This document shows positions 1-6,005 of a DNA stretch of 9,893 bases, one piece after another (position 1 is the first letter of the stretch; each line of letters starts with the position of its first letter). Both the position numbers and the translations under genes were made by a program. The DNA is taken from NCBI GenBank assembly GCA_947591115.1, contig CANQCX010000057.1, positions 1-9,893 of the forward strand, read 5' to 3'. The notes under the pieces were generated by a model. That model was not told the origin of the DNA, searched no databases, and saw nothing but the letters and a program-made list of their open reading frames with translations. Source of the DNA: an uncultured Lachnospiraceae bacterium. GTDB taxonomy: Bacteria > Bacillota > Clostridia > Lachnospirales > Lachnospiraceae.

Positions 1-1421
1 ACATACGCCTGATGCCCCATATCCGTCTGTTTTTTGATAAAGGAATAGGCTTTTTCCCGAGCGTTTGTTCCTACCACGCAGTTTTTGACGGGCAGCCGCT
101 TTGCCGGAACCTCGTCAATGACGGAAATATCCATATCGCCGTACAAAATAATGGCGAGCGTACGCGGAATCGGAGTTGCGCTCATAACAAGAATATGCGG
201 CGTTTTCCCTTTTTCCGAAAACAGATCCCGCTGCTGTACGCCAAACCGGTGCTGCTCGTCCGTAATGACAAGCGCAAGGTTGGAATAGACGGCTTTTTCC
301 TGAATCAGCGCGTGCGTCCCGACGATCATGGCATCGGGATGGGCAAGCAGTTTTTCATAAGCCTCCCTTTTTTGCTTTTGCGTCATGGAGCCGGTAAGAA
401 GGATGACGTCCGCCGTCAGTTCAAACTGCCGGCACAACGCCTGATACGTTTCGTAGTGCTGTCTGGCAAGCACCTCCGTAGGCGCCATGATCGCAGACTG
501 ATAGCCGCTGTGGGAACACCATGCCATCATCAAAAAGGCGACGATCGTCTTTCCGGAGCCGACATCGCCCTGAATCAGGCGCTGCATAACGTATGGACCC
601 GCCATATCCGCTTTAATCTCTTCCAATGCCCGTTTCTGCGCGCCGGTCAGCTCATAGGGCAGCCGTTTGACCAGCTTCTCCACAAAACCGTCGTTTTTGG
701 GCGGATAAGGATTGGCGATTTTCTGCTGCCTTGTTTTGTGATACTGCATTCCCATGACAAACAGGAAAAATTCATCGAATACCAGACGTTTCCGCGCAGT
801 AATCAGCGTTTCCATCGAATCCGGAAAATGAATCTGCTTAATCGCGTAATTATATTCGCACAAAGACCTTTTTTTCCGTACGGATGAGGGCAGATAGTCC
901 CAAAAGAGCGTCTCGTCGTCAAGCGCCTGACGTATGGTTTTCTGCATCAGATTGTTCGTGATCTTGGCTGTCAGGGAATAGACCGGAAGAAAACAAAGCT
1001 CCATGCTCCGGTACTGCTCGGGCGTATAGACGACCGGCTGCTCCATGCAAAACCGGCTGCCCTTTTTTACCAGACGTCCATAAAAGACGTAGGATTTTCC
1101 CAGCGTCAGGCTTTTTTTGATATAGGGCATCCGGTACCATGTCAACTGCACCGTATCCGCCGAATCACCGATATTTAAAACAGTGACCGGAATGCGCCCC
1201 TGTTTTTGGAGCGGGGTGCGCGTAATCGCCGCCAGAAACGCATGGCTTCCCTCCTCCAGCGGCTCCTGAAGCGGAAACGAAACGGCAGCCGGATATTGAA
1301 TATACGTACGGGGAAAATGAAGGAGTATATCACCTACGGTGTATACTCCCATTTTTTCAAAAGCTTCTTTCGTTTTTGCACCAATTCCCTTGATTTCGGT
1401 TATTTCCGAATTACGGTTCAT
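1..1421 (-). CDS. recG: ATP-dependent DNA helicase RecG (C-terminal part outside window)
   Basis: RecG is a monomeric superfamily 2 helicase that drives branch migration and reverses stalled replication forks. The frame is open from the ATG at 1421 to the window edge, giving 473 complete codons of a protein usually near 680 residues. Visible parts in order: an N-terminal helix-hairpin segment (IKGIGAKT), the OB-fold wedge at roughly residues 55-150, a Q-motif-like LTGAQ (258-262), Walker A GDVGSGKT (285-292), the DEQH box (388-391), motif III SAT (414-416) followed by PIPRT, and the start of helicase domain 2. All motifs are in one frame, so I see no frameshift. The start is supported by an AAAGGAG Shine-Dalgarno that overlaps the fakA stop codon; only 14 nt separate the genes, implying co-transcription. 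An inverted repeat lies in codons 25-34. Identity is very secure. Confidence 0.97.
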   Translation of the reverse strand, partial: MNRNSEITEIKGIGAKTKEAFEKMGVYTVGDILLHFPRTYIQYPAAVSFPLQEPLEEGSHAFLAAITRTPLQKQGRIPVTVLNIGDSADTVQLTWYRMPYIKKSLTLGKSYVFYGRLVKKGSRFCMEQPVVYTPEQYRSMELCFLPVYSLTAKITNNLMQKTIRQALDDETLFWDYLPSSVRKKRSLCEYNYAIKQIHFPDSMETLITARKRLVFDEFFLFVMGMQYHKTRQQKIANPYPPKNDGFVEKLVKRLPYELTGAQKRALEEIKADMAGPYVMQRLIQGDVGSGKTIVAFLMMAWCSHSGYQSAIMAPTEVLARQHYETYQALCRQFELTADVILLTGSMTQKQKREAYEKLLAHPDAMIVGTHALIQEKAVYSNLALVITDEQHRFGVQQRDLFSEKGKTPHILVMSATPIPRTLAIILYGDMDISVIDEVPAKRLPVKNCVVGTNAREKAYSFIKKQTDMGHQAY

Positions 1422-1435
1422 AGATGAAAACTCCT

Positions 1436-3130
1436 TTATTCAACGGAAACCACATAGTAGTAGATCGGCTGTCCGCCGTTATTGACCTCGACCTCCAGCT
1501 CCGGATGCTTCGCTGCAATTTCCTCCGACAGCTCCTCCGCCTCTTCTTCGGTCATCTCCGCGCCGTAATAAATGCTGACGATCGCAGAATCTTCATCGAT
1601 CATTTCGTCGATCATTTCCAGCGTCACTGCTTTTAAATCCTTTCCAACCGAAAGAATGGACTTGTCGCCGATTCCCATATAATCGTCCTGCCGGATCGTT
1701 TTTCCGTCGATCTCCGTATCGCGTACGGCATAGGTAACCTGTCCCGTTTTTACCATATCGATTTCTTCGAGCATGGTTTTTTGGTTTTCCTCCGGCGAAT
1801 AATCCGGAATAAAGTTTACAAGCGCCGTAATCCCCTGAGGGATCGTTTTGGTCGGGATTACGATGATCTCCTTGTCCTCCGCCAGCGAGGCCGCCTGATT
1901 CGCCGCAAGAATGATATTTTTATTGTTCGGAAGAATAAATACATGATCGGCATTGACATGGTCGATCGCTTCAAGAATATCTTCCGTACTTGGGTTCATG
2001 GTCTGGCCGCCTTCAATGATATAATCGACGCCCAATCCCTTAAAGATTCCGTTTAAGCCTTCGCCGATGGAAACGGCAATAAATCCCATCTCTTTCTGCG
2101 GCTGCTGCTCTTCTTCTGCGGCTGCCGCCGGTTCTTGGCCCGCGGCTTCCTCCTTTTGCTGCGCAGCGATCTTTTCCGCATCTTTAATGAGTTTTTCCTG
2201 ATGCTCCTCGCGCATATTGTCGATCTTAATCTTGCTTAAAGAGCCATGTGTGAGTGCTTTCTGGATCGCAAGTCCCGGATCATTCGTATGTACGTGGGTT
2301 TTTACGATCTCGTCGTCGGCAACTACTACGATGGAATCTCCGATCGACTCCAAATAACCCTTGTACTCGATTTCTTCTTTATCCGTCAGCGGCTTATTCA
2401 GCACAATGATAAACTCTGTGCAATAGCCGAATTTGATCTCCGCTTCCGTCTGTGCGGAAATCTTTACGAATCCTGCAGCGGAGGTCTCGCCCTCGATGGA
2501 ATAGTCGATCTCCTTTCCAAGCAGGGAATCATAAGCGCCCTTCAGCACCTGCATCAGTCCCTGTCCGCCGGAATCCACTACGCCCGCCTGTTTTAAAACC
2601 GGAAGCATATCCGGCGTCCGGTCCAGAACGCGGTCCGCCTCTTTGATGATCTCTCCGCAGAAATAAATGAGGTCGTCCGTTTCGCCTAAAAGCTCTTCCG
2701 CCTTTTTCGCCGCGCCCTTTGCAACGGTAAGGATTGTCCCCTCCTTCGGCTTCATAACCGCTTTATAAGCCGTTTCTACCGCTCTTTGGAAGGCTTCGCA
2801 TAAAATACCGACATCCAACTCGTCATAGGAGCCGATTACTTTGCAGAATCCACGAAACAACTGGGATAAGATAACGCCGGAATTTCCTCTTGCACCGCGC
2901 AGGGAGCCGGAAGAGATCGCTTTTGCGAGCTGGGACATCGTCGGATTCCCCAGTGCATAAACTTCTTTGGCCGCAGACATGATCGTCATGGACATATTGG
3001 TTCCCGTATCGCCGTCCGGCACCGGAAAAACATTCAGCTCATTGATCCATTCCTTTTTTGCATCCAGATTTTTTGCTCCGGCAAGGAACATCTTTGATAA
3101 AATTTGTGCATTTATACTTGTGATCTCCAA
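1436..3130 (-). CDS. fakA: Fatty acid kinase subunit FakA / YloV (DAK2, DhaL-type ATP-binding)
   Basis: In characterised Firmicutes, FakA with a lipid-binding FakB phosphorylates free fatty acids to acyl phosphates for phospholipid synthesis. The 564-residue length fits YloV/FakA. The N-terminal DhaL-like domain (about 1-200) shows the metal-binding NVFPVPDGDTGTN motif (33-45), GSLRGARGNSG (75-85) and DSGGQGL (186-192). The middle domain has GYCTEF with C237 and THVHTND with H279 and H281, matching the Cys/His/His zinc site known in this family. A low-complexity Glu/Ala/Gln linker (about 312-348) leads to the C-terminal domain, which ends in the typical GGQPIYYY. The start is TTG at 3130, chosen because AAGGAGG sits 9 nt upstream and overlaps the yloU stop. 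No FakB (DegV family) gene is in the window, so the partner must lie elsewhere. Family call is secure; the fatty-acid substrate is inferred from the family. Confidence 0.93.
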   Translation of the reverse strand: MEITSINAQILSKMFLAGAKNLDAKKEWINELNVFPVPDGDTGTNMSMTIMSAAKEVYALGNPTMSQLAKAISSGSLRGARGNSGVILSQLFRGFCKVIGSYDELDVGILCEAFQRAVETAYKAVMKPKEGTILTVAKGAAKKAEELLGETDDLIYFCGEIIKEADRVLDRTPDMLPVLKQAGVVDSGGQGLMQVLKGAYDSLLGKEIDYSIEGETSAAGFVKISAQTEAEIKFGYCTEFIIVLNKPLTDKEEIEYKGYLESIGDSIVVVADDEIVKTHVHTNDPGLAIQKALTHGSLSKIKIDNMREEHQEKLIKDAEKIAAQQKEEAAGQEPAAAAEEEQQPQKEMGFIAVSIGEGLNGIFKGLGVDYIIEGGQTMNPSTEDILEAIDHVNADHVFILPNNKNIILAANQAASLAEDKEIIVIPTKTIPQGITALVNFIPDYSPEENQKTMLEEIDMVKTGQVTYAVRDTEIDGKTIRQDDYMGIGDKSILSVGKDLKAVTLEMIDEMIDEDSAIVSIYYGAEMTEEEAEELSEEIAAKHPELEVEVNNGGQPIYYYVVSVE

Positions 3131-3139
3131 TTTTGTTAT

Positions 3140-3146
3140 CCTCCTT
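3140..3146 (-). promoter_or_regulatory. Shine-Dalgarno of fakA, decides TTG start
   Basis: AAGGAGG on the minus strand, 9 nt upstream of the TTG at 3130 and overlapping the TAA stop of yloU (3145-3147). No ATG or GTG at this spacing competes, so fakA most likely starts with TTG and is translationally linked to yloU. Confidence 0.85.
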
Positions 3147-3504
3147 AATCAATCACACGTACGCCTTCGACGTATATATTGATTTTTTTAATCTGCATAC
3201 CGGTAAACGATTCTACTTTGTATTTTACCGTTTCGATCAGATTGTCCGAAACCGTACTGATGCTGACGCCGTAGGAAACAATGACATGAAAATTGATCGT
3301 GATCTGATTCGTCTCGTCAACCAAAACCTTGATGCCATGCGTCAGATAATCCCTTTTGAGCAGTTTTACCAAGCCATCCTTCATATTTACTGCCGCCATT
3401 CCTACAATACCAAAGCATTCTACCGCAACCGAACCTGCGTAGGTAGCAATGACATCGTTATCAATAACGATCTTCCCGTATTTGGTATCCATTTGTCCCT
3501 TCAT
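3145..3504 (-). CDS. yloU: Asp23/Gls24 family protein (YloU-like)
   Basis: This 119-residue cytoplasmic protein belongs to the Asp23/Gls24 (alkaline shock protein) family, small proteins of envelope homeostasis whose molecular role is poorly defined. The body is typical: a YGKIVIDNDVIATYAG opening, VECFGIVGM, a central G-V-V-D-like strand region (HGIKVLVDETNQITINFHV) and the C-terminal amphipathic ending INIYVEGVRVID. A longer frame begins at 3552, but ATG 3504 is preferred: GGAGGG lies 6 nt before it and the length then matches B. subtilis YloU (about 120 residues). An in-frame ATG at 3492 is also possible but less well spaced. Its stop codon is inside the Shine-Dalgarno of fakA. It is the first gene of the yloU-fakA-recG block, with its own promoter about 40-65 nt upstream. 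Confidence 0.93.
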   Translation of the reverse strand: MKGQMDTKYGKIVIDNDVIATYAGSVAVECFGIVGMAAVNMKDGLVKLLKRDYLTHGIKVLVDETNQITINFHVIVSYGVSISTVSDNLIETVKYKVESFTGMQIKKINIYVEGVRVID

Positions 3505-3541
3505 AATTTTCCCTCCATGAAATTCTGACGTAGATATAGAT

Positions 3542-3569
3542 ATTATACCCATTTTTATGCAAAAAGCAA
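3542..3569 (-). promoter_or_regulatory. Promoter of the yloU-fakA-recG operon
   Basis: Minus strand: perfect -10 TATAAT at 3547-3542 and -35-like TTGCTT at 3569-3564 with a 16-base spacer, in an AT-rich stretch. Transcription would begin near 3535, giving a leader of about 30 nt before ATG 3504. It looks like a strong vegetative (SigA-type) promoter. It is divergent from the rpmB promoter; the two -35 elements are about 40 bp apart. Confidence 0.8.
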
Positions 3570-3604
3570 ATAATCTGTATGATTATTTCATTTTTTTATA
3601 TTTT

Positions 3605-3688
3605 CTCCTTGCATTATAAAATCAAATCTGCTAGAATATCAGTGTTGCGGACGCGGATACACGTTCCGGTTTAGAATAATGCAAGGAG
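3605..3688. repeat. 13-bp perfect inverted repeat flanking rpmB promoter and RBS
   Basis: CTCCTTGCATTAT at 3605-3617 and its exact reverse complement ATAATGCAAGGAG at 3676-3688. The left arm covers the rpmB -35 element; the right arm covers the Shine-Dalgarno GGAG. The left arm is upstream of the predicted transcription start, so the arms cannot fold together in the rpmB mRNA from this promoter. A DNA-level role or chance are the two readings. Confidence 0.6.
3609..3637 (+). promoter_or_regulatory. Promoter of rpmB (extended -10)
   Basis: TTGCAT (3609-3614), a 17-base spacer and TAGAAT (3632-3637), with TGC directly before the -10 making an extended -10 element. The start of transcription would be near 3644, giving a leader of about 55 nt. 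The -35 lies inside the left arm of a 13-bp inverted repeat (3605-3617) whose right arm (3676-3688) contains the rpmB Shine-Dalgarno. Confidence 0.75.
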
Positions 3689-3698
3689 GTGCAATATC

Positions 3699-3884
3699 AT
3701 GGCAAAATGTGCAGTATGTGAAAAAGGCGTTCATTTTGGAAACAAGGTAAGCCATTCTCATAGAAGATCCAATAAGATCTGGAAATCAAACATTAAACGT
3801 GTAAGTTGTAAAGTCAACGGAGTACCGCAGAAATTATACGTTTGTACTTCCTGTCTGAGATCCGGTAAAGTTGAGAGAGCTTAA
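3699..3884 (+). CDS. rpmB: 50S ribosomal protein L28
   Basis: Small basic large-subunit ribosomal protein of 61 residues, the usual length for the zinc-ribbon form of L28. It has two cysteine pairs, C4-x2-C7 near the N-terminus and C49-x2-C52 (CTSC) near the C-terminus, the expected zinc-binding pattern, and the conserved GNKVSHSHRRS (14-24) and W28. ATG is preceded by a strong AAGGAGG at a 9-nt spacing. It is the only plus-strand gene in the window, transcribed from its own promoter and closed by a clear intrinsic terminator 17 nt after the stop. The divergent position next to yloU-fakA is conserved in Firmicutes such as B. subtilis. Confidence 0.98.
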   Translation: MAKCAVCEKGVHFGNKVSHSHRRSNKIWKSNIKRVSCKVNGVPQKLYVCTSCLRSGKVERA

Positions 3885-3901
3885 AACGCTGATAGTGATT
3901 G

Positions 3902-3931
3902 AGAACCGTCGATTGGGACGGTTCTTTTTTT
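3902..3931 (+). terminator. Intrinsic terminator of rpmB
   Basis: Stem AGAACCGTC (3902-3910) pairs with GACGGTTCT (3917-3925), six-base loop, followed by a run of T to 3931. Perfect 9-bp stem with T-tract on the plus strand only; the minus strand has no T-run, so it is not bidirectional. Confidence 0.92.
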
Positions 3932-3944
3932 CTGTCATGTTTTG

Positions 3945-3976
3945 TGTCATGGGAAATCCGCCGGATTTCCATGACA
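3945..3976. repeat. Long near-perfect palindrome between convergent genes
   Basis: TGTCATGG..AAATCCG on the left pairs with CGGATTT..CCATGACA on the right: 15 bp with one bulged G and almost no loop. TGTCATG also occurs at 3933-3939, just before it. Neither strand has a T-tract after it, so it is not a standard terminator. It sits between the rpmB terminator and the end of the convergent small membrane protein gene. It may be a dispersed palindromic (REP-like) unit; I cannot test copy number here. Confidence 0.6.
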
Positions 3977-4009
3977 TTAAAATCTGCCGCTGAAAAGCAG
4001 CGCAGGCTG

Positions 4010-4150
4010 CTATTTGCAGCTAAAAATATAATAACTGAGCAGCAGACACGCCGCTATGAGCAGGATTCCCCACCACTCATTGGAAAGAACCAGCATTACC
4101 AACATTCCCATTGCAAACCAGAACAGCGTATATCCCAGAATCCGTTTCAT
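4010..4150 (-). CDS. Small two-helix membrane protein, 46 residues
   Basis: A short gene on the minus strand: ATG at 4150, TAG at 4010-4012. The start MKRILGYTLFWFAMGMLV has a short positively charged tail and then a hydrophobic helix (about residues 5-22). A short turn SNEWWG (23-28) and a second hydrophobic helix (about 29-44) follow, ending SCK. The product should be an inner-membrane hairpin with both ends probably on the same side. A GGGAG Shine-Dalgarno lies 5 nt upstream of the ATG. It resembles small uncharacterised proteins I have seen in Lachnospiraceae, but I cannot name a family or function. The Shine-Dalgarno directly follows the T-tract of the gerW terminator, so it may be made only by readthrough, or from a promoter I cannot see. 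Confidence 0.72.
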   Translation of the reverse strand: MKRILGYTLFWFAMGMLVMLVLSNEWWGILLIAACLLLSYYIFSCK

Positions 4151-4160
4151 ATCGGCTCCC

Positions 4161-4192
4161 AAAAAAGGCATATATTACTAATAATATATGCC
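4161..4192 (-). terminator. Intrinsic terminator after gerW, possible attenuator
   Basis: On the minus strand GGCATATATTA (4192-4182) and TAATATATGCC (4177-4167) form a perfect 11-bp stem with a four-base loop, followed by six T (4166-4161). It ends the gerW transcript. The next bases are the Shine-Dalgarno of the small membrane protein gene. GGCTTC (4200-4195) can also pair with GGAGCC (4159-4154), extending the structure around the hairpin and covering that Shine-Dalgarno. Confidence 0.85.
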
Positions 4193-4210
4193 CCGAAGCC
4201 AAAACAATGC

Positions 4211-4633
4211 TTATTGCGTTACGGATTTAGACAGCATATCCTCCATTTCGGACGCGGCCTCCTGTTTTGCGGAATCCGTATCTTCCGATGAAGCGGAGCT
4301 GTCCTTTGAAGTAAATTTGTTCACAAAATCCGGAACCATATCCAAGACTTTTGTCAATCCGTCCTGATTCTTGACATTGACCAGCTTGGTCGTGCCGTTT
4401 TGGATGACAAGAACGGCGCTCGGCATGATCTTTCCGCCCATACCGCCCGCTCCGTTATTTTTCTTTTCCTGTGCAAATGCGCCGGCGGCAACGCCGAAGG
4501 AAACATCGACCAGCGGAAGGATAATGGTATCGCCGATATGGATCGCATCGCCGACGACCGTTTTTGTGGTAATGAAACTGTCCATTCCTTTGAACAAAGA
4601 CTCCACTGTGTTGTTAAATGAATTATCTGCCAT
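4211..4633 (-). CDS. ytfJ: GerW family sporulation protein (YtfJ)
   Basis: GerW/YtfJ is a forespore protein needed for normal spore germination in Bacillus; its mechanism is not settled. The 140-residue product has the family pattern: an N-terminal helical segment (VESLFKGMDSFI, 10-21), TVVGDAIHIGDTIILPLVDV (25-44), a Gly/Ala-rich FGVAAGAFA (46-54), GGMGGKIMPSAVLVI (63-77) and an NG-T-K-L-V strand. It ends in a conserved DMVPDFV and a Ser/Asp/Glu-rich tail (110-140), which is probably disordered. ATG is supported by GGAGG 9 nt upstream. It follows the DUF2953 gene at 36 nt, the same pairing as ytfI-ytfJ in Bacillus, and is closed by a strong terminator. Its presence suggests the organism makes spores. 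No promoter is evident in the 36-nt gap, so it is probably co-transcribed. Confidence 0.92.
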   Translation of the reverse strand: MADNSFNNTVESLFKGMDSFITTKTVVGDAIHIGDTIILPLVDVSFGVAAGAFAQEKKNNGAGGMGGKIMPSAVLVIQNGTTKLVNVKNQDGLTKVLDMVPDFVNKFTSKDSSASSEDTDSAKQEAASEMEDMLSKSVTQ

Positions 4634-4669
4634 TTTGTAAATCCTCCTGTTTGTTTATTCGTTTTTAAT

Positions 4670-5638
4670 TTATATGTTTTCGGCTGACTGCCGGAGTTTA
4701 CGGTAAAGCCGCCGGCAGTTTCGGTCTTTGAGGATCCTGATCAGAATCCCTGCCGGACAAAACAGAAATAAATGACCGGATAAATGCGCTTCTCCTTTTA
4801 CATAAGCAGCATCCGCCGTAAAATCCGGCGTCAGAACCCATTGATTCCGATACGCATAAGGAAACATCGCGATCACGCCGAGCGCCTGTCCCGTTCTGTC
4901 CGGAGCGCCGGCGGAAAAGCGCGCCGAAATTTTGCAGCGCGACGGCAGCAGCCGTTTGAGTAAGTAGAAAAGTTCTTTTTTCAGGTGGCGCGCAGCCGCC
5001 TGATTTTGTTCGTCCCGAATCAGTTCAAGCACTTTGGAAACAGCCGCTCGGATCGTATCTATCATGCCCCATATCCGGTCATTGATACCTCGTATCCGCT
5101 CAATCATCCCCCGTATCCGGTCCATGATATTTTCCCGCGGTTCTTCGGCTTTTTCCCAGTCCTCCGGTTCGTCAAAGTCTTCCGGTTCAACAACGTCTTC
5201 CGGTTTAACAAAATCTTCCGGTTCAACAACGTCTTCCGGTTCTGCCCCGACGGTTTTTTTATCGGGCGGCTCCTTTATCTGCTCTTTTTCCGCCGCCTCT
5301 TCCAGCTGCGAGAGAAACCGGCTGTCTTCCGCCGCTTCCTCCAGATCGCTTTCTAATGTTTCTTCGGCTTCTTGCGCATCCTGACGGAACAGCCGCTTTC
5401 GGAAGCCAAACAGCCTCAGATCGACGGATAGCTGCTCCTTCTCAAAGCGCACATGCAGACTGATCAGCCGAAGCAGCCATGAAACGCGCACTTTTAGATG
5501 AATTTCCTCCTCGTAAAAGCCATCGGCGCGATAGGTAACCGGAACGAACAACAGCAGTCCGATGATCACGATCAGCAGCAGAAACAAAACCAAAACAATC
5601 CACCCAAGAACTTTTAATACGGTAAGAAGGATCGTCAT
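4670..5638 (-). CDS. DUF2953 domain protein (YtfI-like), membrane-anchored, with repeat insert
   Basis: A 322-residue protein with one N-terminal membrane helix (about 3-32) and a DUF2953-like body split in two. Residues 33-84 (PVTYRADGFY, IHLKVRVSWLLRLISLHV, LSVDLRLFGFRK) match the N-terminal part. Residues 232-310 (CKISARFSAGAPDRTGQALG, FTADAAYVKGEAHLSG) match the C-terminal part. Between them lies a long acidic insert with 6-residue EPED(V/F)x repeats (133-162) and 7-residue repeats of the IMDRIRG / MIERIRG type (171-198). The family usually lacks such an extended insert, as far as I recall. ATG overlaps the upstream stop as ATGA, with GGAGGG 7 nt before it, so translation is coupled. Function is unknown; the gerW neighbour suggests a role in sporulation. 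Confidence 0.85.
   Translation of the reverse strand: MTILLTVLKVLGWIVLVLFLLLIVIIGLLLFVPVTYRADGFYEEEIHLKVRVSWLLRLISLHVRFEKEQLSVDLRLFGFRKRLFRQDAQEAEETLESDLEEAAEDSRFLSQLEEAAEKEQIKEPPDKKTVGAEPEDVVEPEDFVKPEDVVEPEDFDEPEDWEKAEEPRENIMDRIRGMIERIRGINDRIWGMIDTIRAAVSKVLELIRDEQNQAAARHLKKELFYLLKRLLPSRCKISARFSAGAPDRTGQALGVIAMFPYAYRNQWVLTPDFTADAAYVKGEAHLSGHLFLFCPAGILIRILKDRNCRRLYRKLRQSAENI
5045..5128 (-). repeat. 21-bp in-frame tandem repeats (heptads) in the DUF2953 gene
   Basis: Four consecutive 7-residue units, IMDRIRG, MIERIRG, INDRIWG and MIDTIRA (residues 171-198), also visible in DNA as recurring CGTATCCG/ATATCCGGT segments every 21 bp. Hydrophobic Ile/Met and charged Asp/Glu-Arg positions recur with a heptad period, so the unit probably forms an amphipathic helix or coiled coil. 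Confidence 0.8.
5153..5242 (-). repeat. 18-bp in-frame tandem repeats, EPED-type, in the DUF2953 gene
   Basis: Five units of six residues: EPEDVV, EPEDFV, KPEDVV, EPEDFD and EPEDWE (133-162). Two 18-base units (5178-5195 and 5214-5231) are identical and the pattern alternates, giving a 36-bp higher period. Such base-level identity points to recent slippage or unequal crossing over, and to likely length variation between strains. Confidence 0.88.
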
Positions 5639-5967
5639 GTGTTTTCCCTCCGATTCTCTTTCAGATATCGATATACGTCAACATCTCCGGTATTCCGGTA
5701 GGTTTCCTCGATGATCCTTTGTACGACCTCTACGGCCTCCTCGTAATCGCCCGCCAGACCGAGAATCCTTAAATGGTCCTTCGGATAGGCCTTCTGCCGC
5801 AGTTCACGCGCCGGAATGATATCCAGCAGGTTGTCCGGATTCGAAGCAAACGTGATCACGCGAACATGGATCGGGATCATTCCCGTATTGTGGCTGATCT
5901 TCCATTTGAGCTTCTTTGCTTTCTTTGCAATGGAATCGCCTACGTACAGTTTGTCATACCATTTCAT
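5635..5967 (-). CDS. Conserved-looking hypothetical protein, 110 residues
   Basis: I do not recognise a named family. The product is a soluble, basic, mixed alpha/beta protein with no signal peptide or membrane helix. Visible features: a Lys-rich N-terminus (LYVGDSIAKKAKKLKWKI, 7-24), a hydrophobic strand IHVRVITFA (33-41), the motif SNPDNLLDIIPA (42-53) and LRILGLAGDYEEAVEVVQRI (66-85). A C-terminal helix ends in VDVYRYLK. I recall similar short proteins in Lachnospiraceae, without known function. GAGG lies 7 nt before the ATG and abuts the T-tract of the Nudix terminator. Its stop overlaps the start of the DUF2953 gene (ATGA), so the two are translationally coupled, and its role may be tied to that protein and GerW. 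It lacks cysteines and obvious catalytic motifs. Confidence 0.85.
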   Translation of the reverse strand: MKWYDKLYVGDSIAKKAKKLKWKISHNTGMIPIHVRVITFASNPDNLLDIIPARELRQKAYPKDHLRILGLAGDYEEAVEVVQRIIEETYRNTGDVDVYRYLKENRRENT

Positions 5968-5978
5968 ACAAAAACCTC

Positions 5979-6005
5979 AAAAAAGCAGTTTTAGGAAACT
6001 GCTTT
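5979..6005 (-). terminator. Intrinsic terminator overlapping the Nudix stop codon
   Basis: Minus strand: AAAGCAGTTT (6005-5996) pairs with AAACTGCTTT (5991-5982), a perfect 10-bp stem with a four-base loop, then T to 5979. The TAA stop of the Nudix gene (6004-6006) forms the start of the stem. GAGG, the Shine-Dalgarno of the next gene, begins right after the T-tract (5978-5975). The stem is AT-rich and the T-run short, so some readthrough is plausible. Confidence 0.8.

Noticed and set aside
12..887. A 291-residue open frame on the plus strand
   Set aside because: It lies wholly antisense to recG, whose helicase motifs are intact in one frame; the plus-strand translation has no recognisable domain and is a mirror-frame shadow.
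3505..3552. A 16-residue N-terminal extension of the Asp23-family protein
   Set aside because: It would start inside the promoter and leader, lacks a Shine-Dalgarno, and makes the protein longer than the family; ATG 3504 has GGAGGG 6 nt upstream.
4170..4210. A promoter for the small membrane protein (TTGTTT and TATTAT on the minus strand)
   Set aside because: Spacer is only about 15 bases and the -10-like bases are part of the terminator stem, so I do not call it.
5045..5242. CRISPR-like repeated units
   Set aside because: Units are 18 and 21 bp, contiguous without spacers, and keep a coding frame; they are protein repeats.
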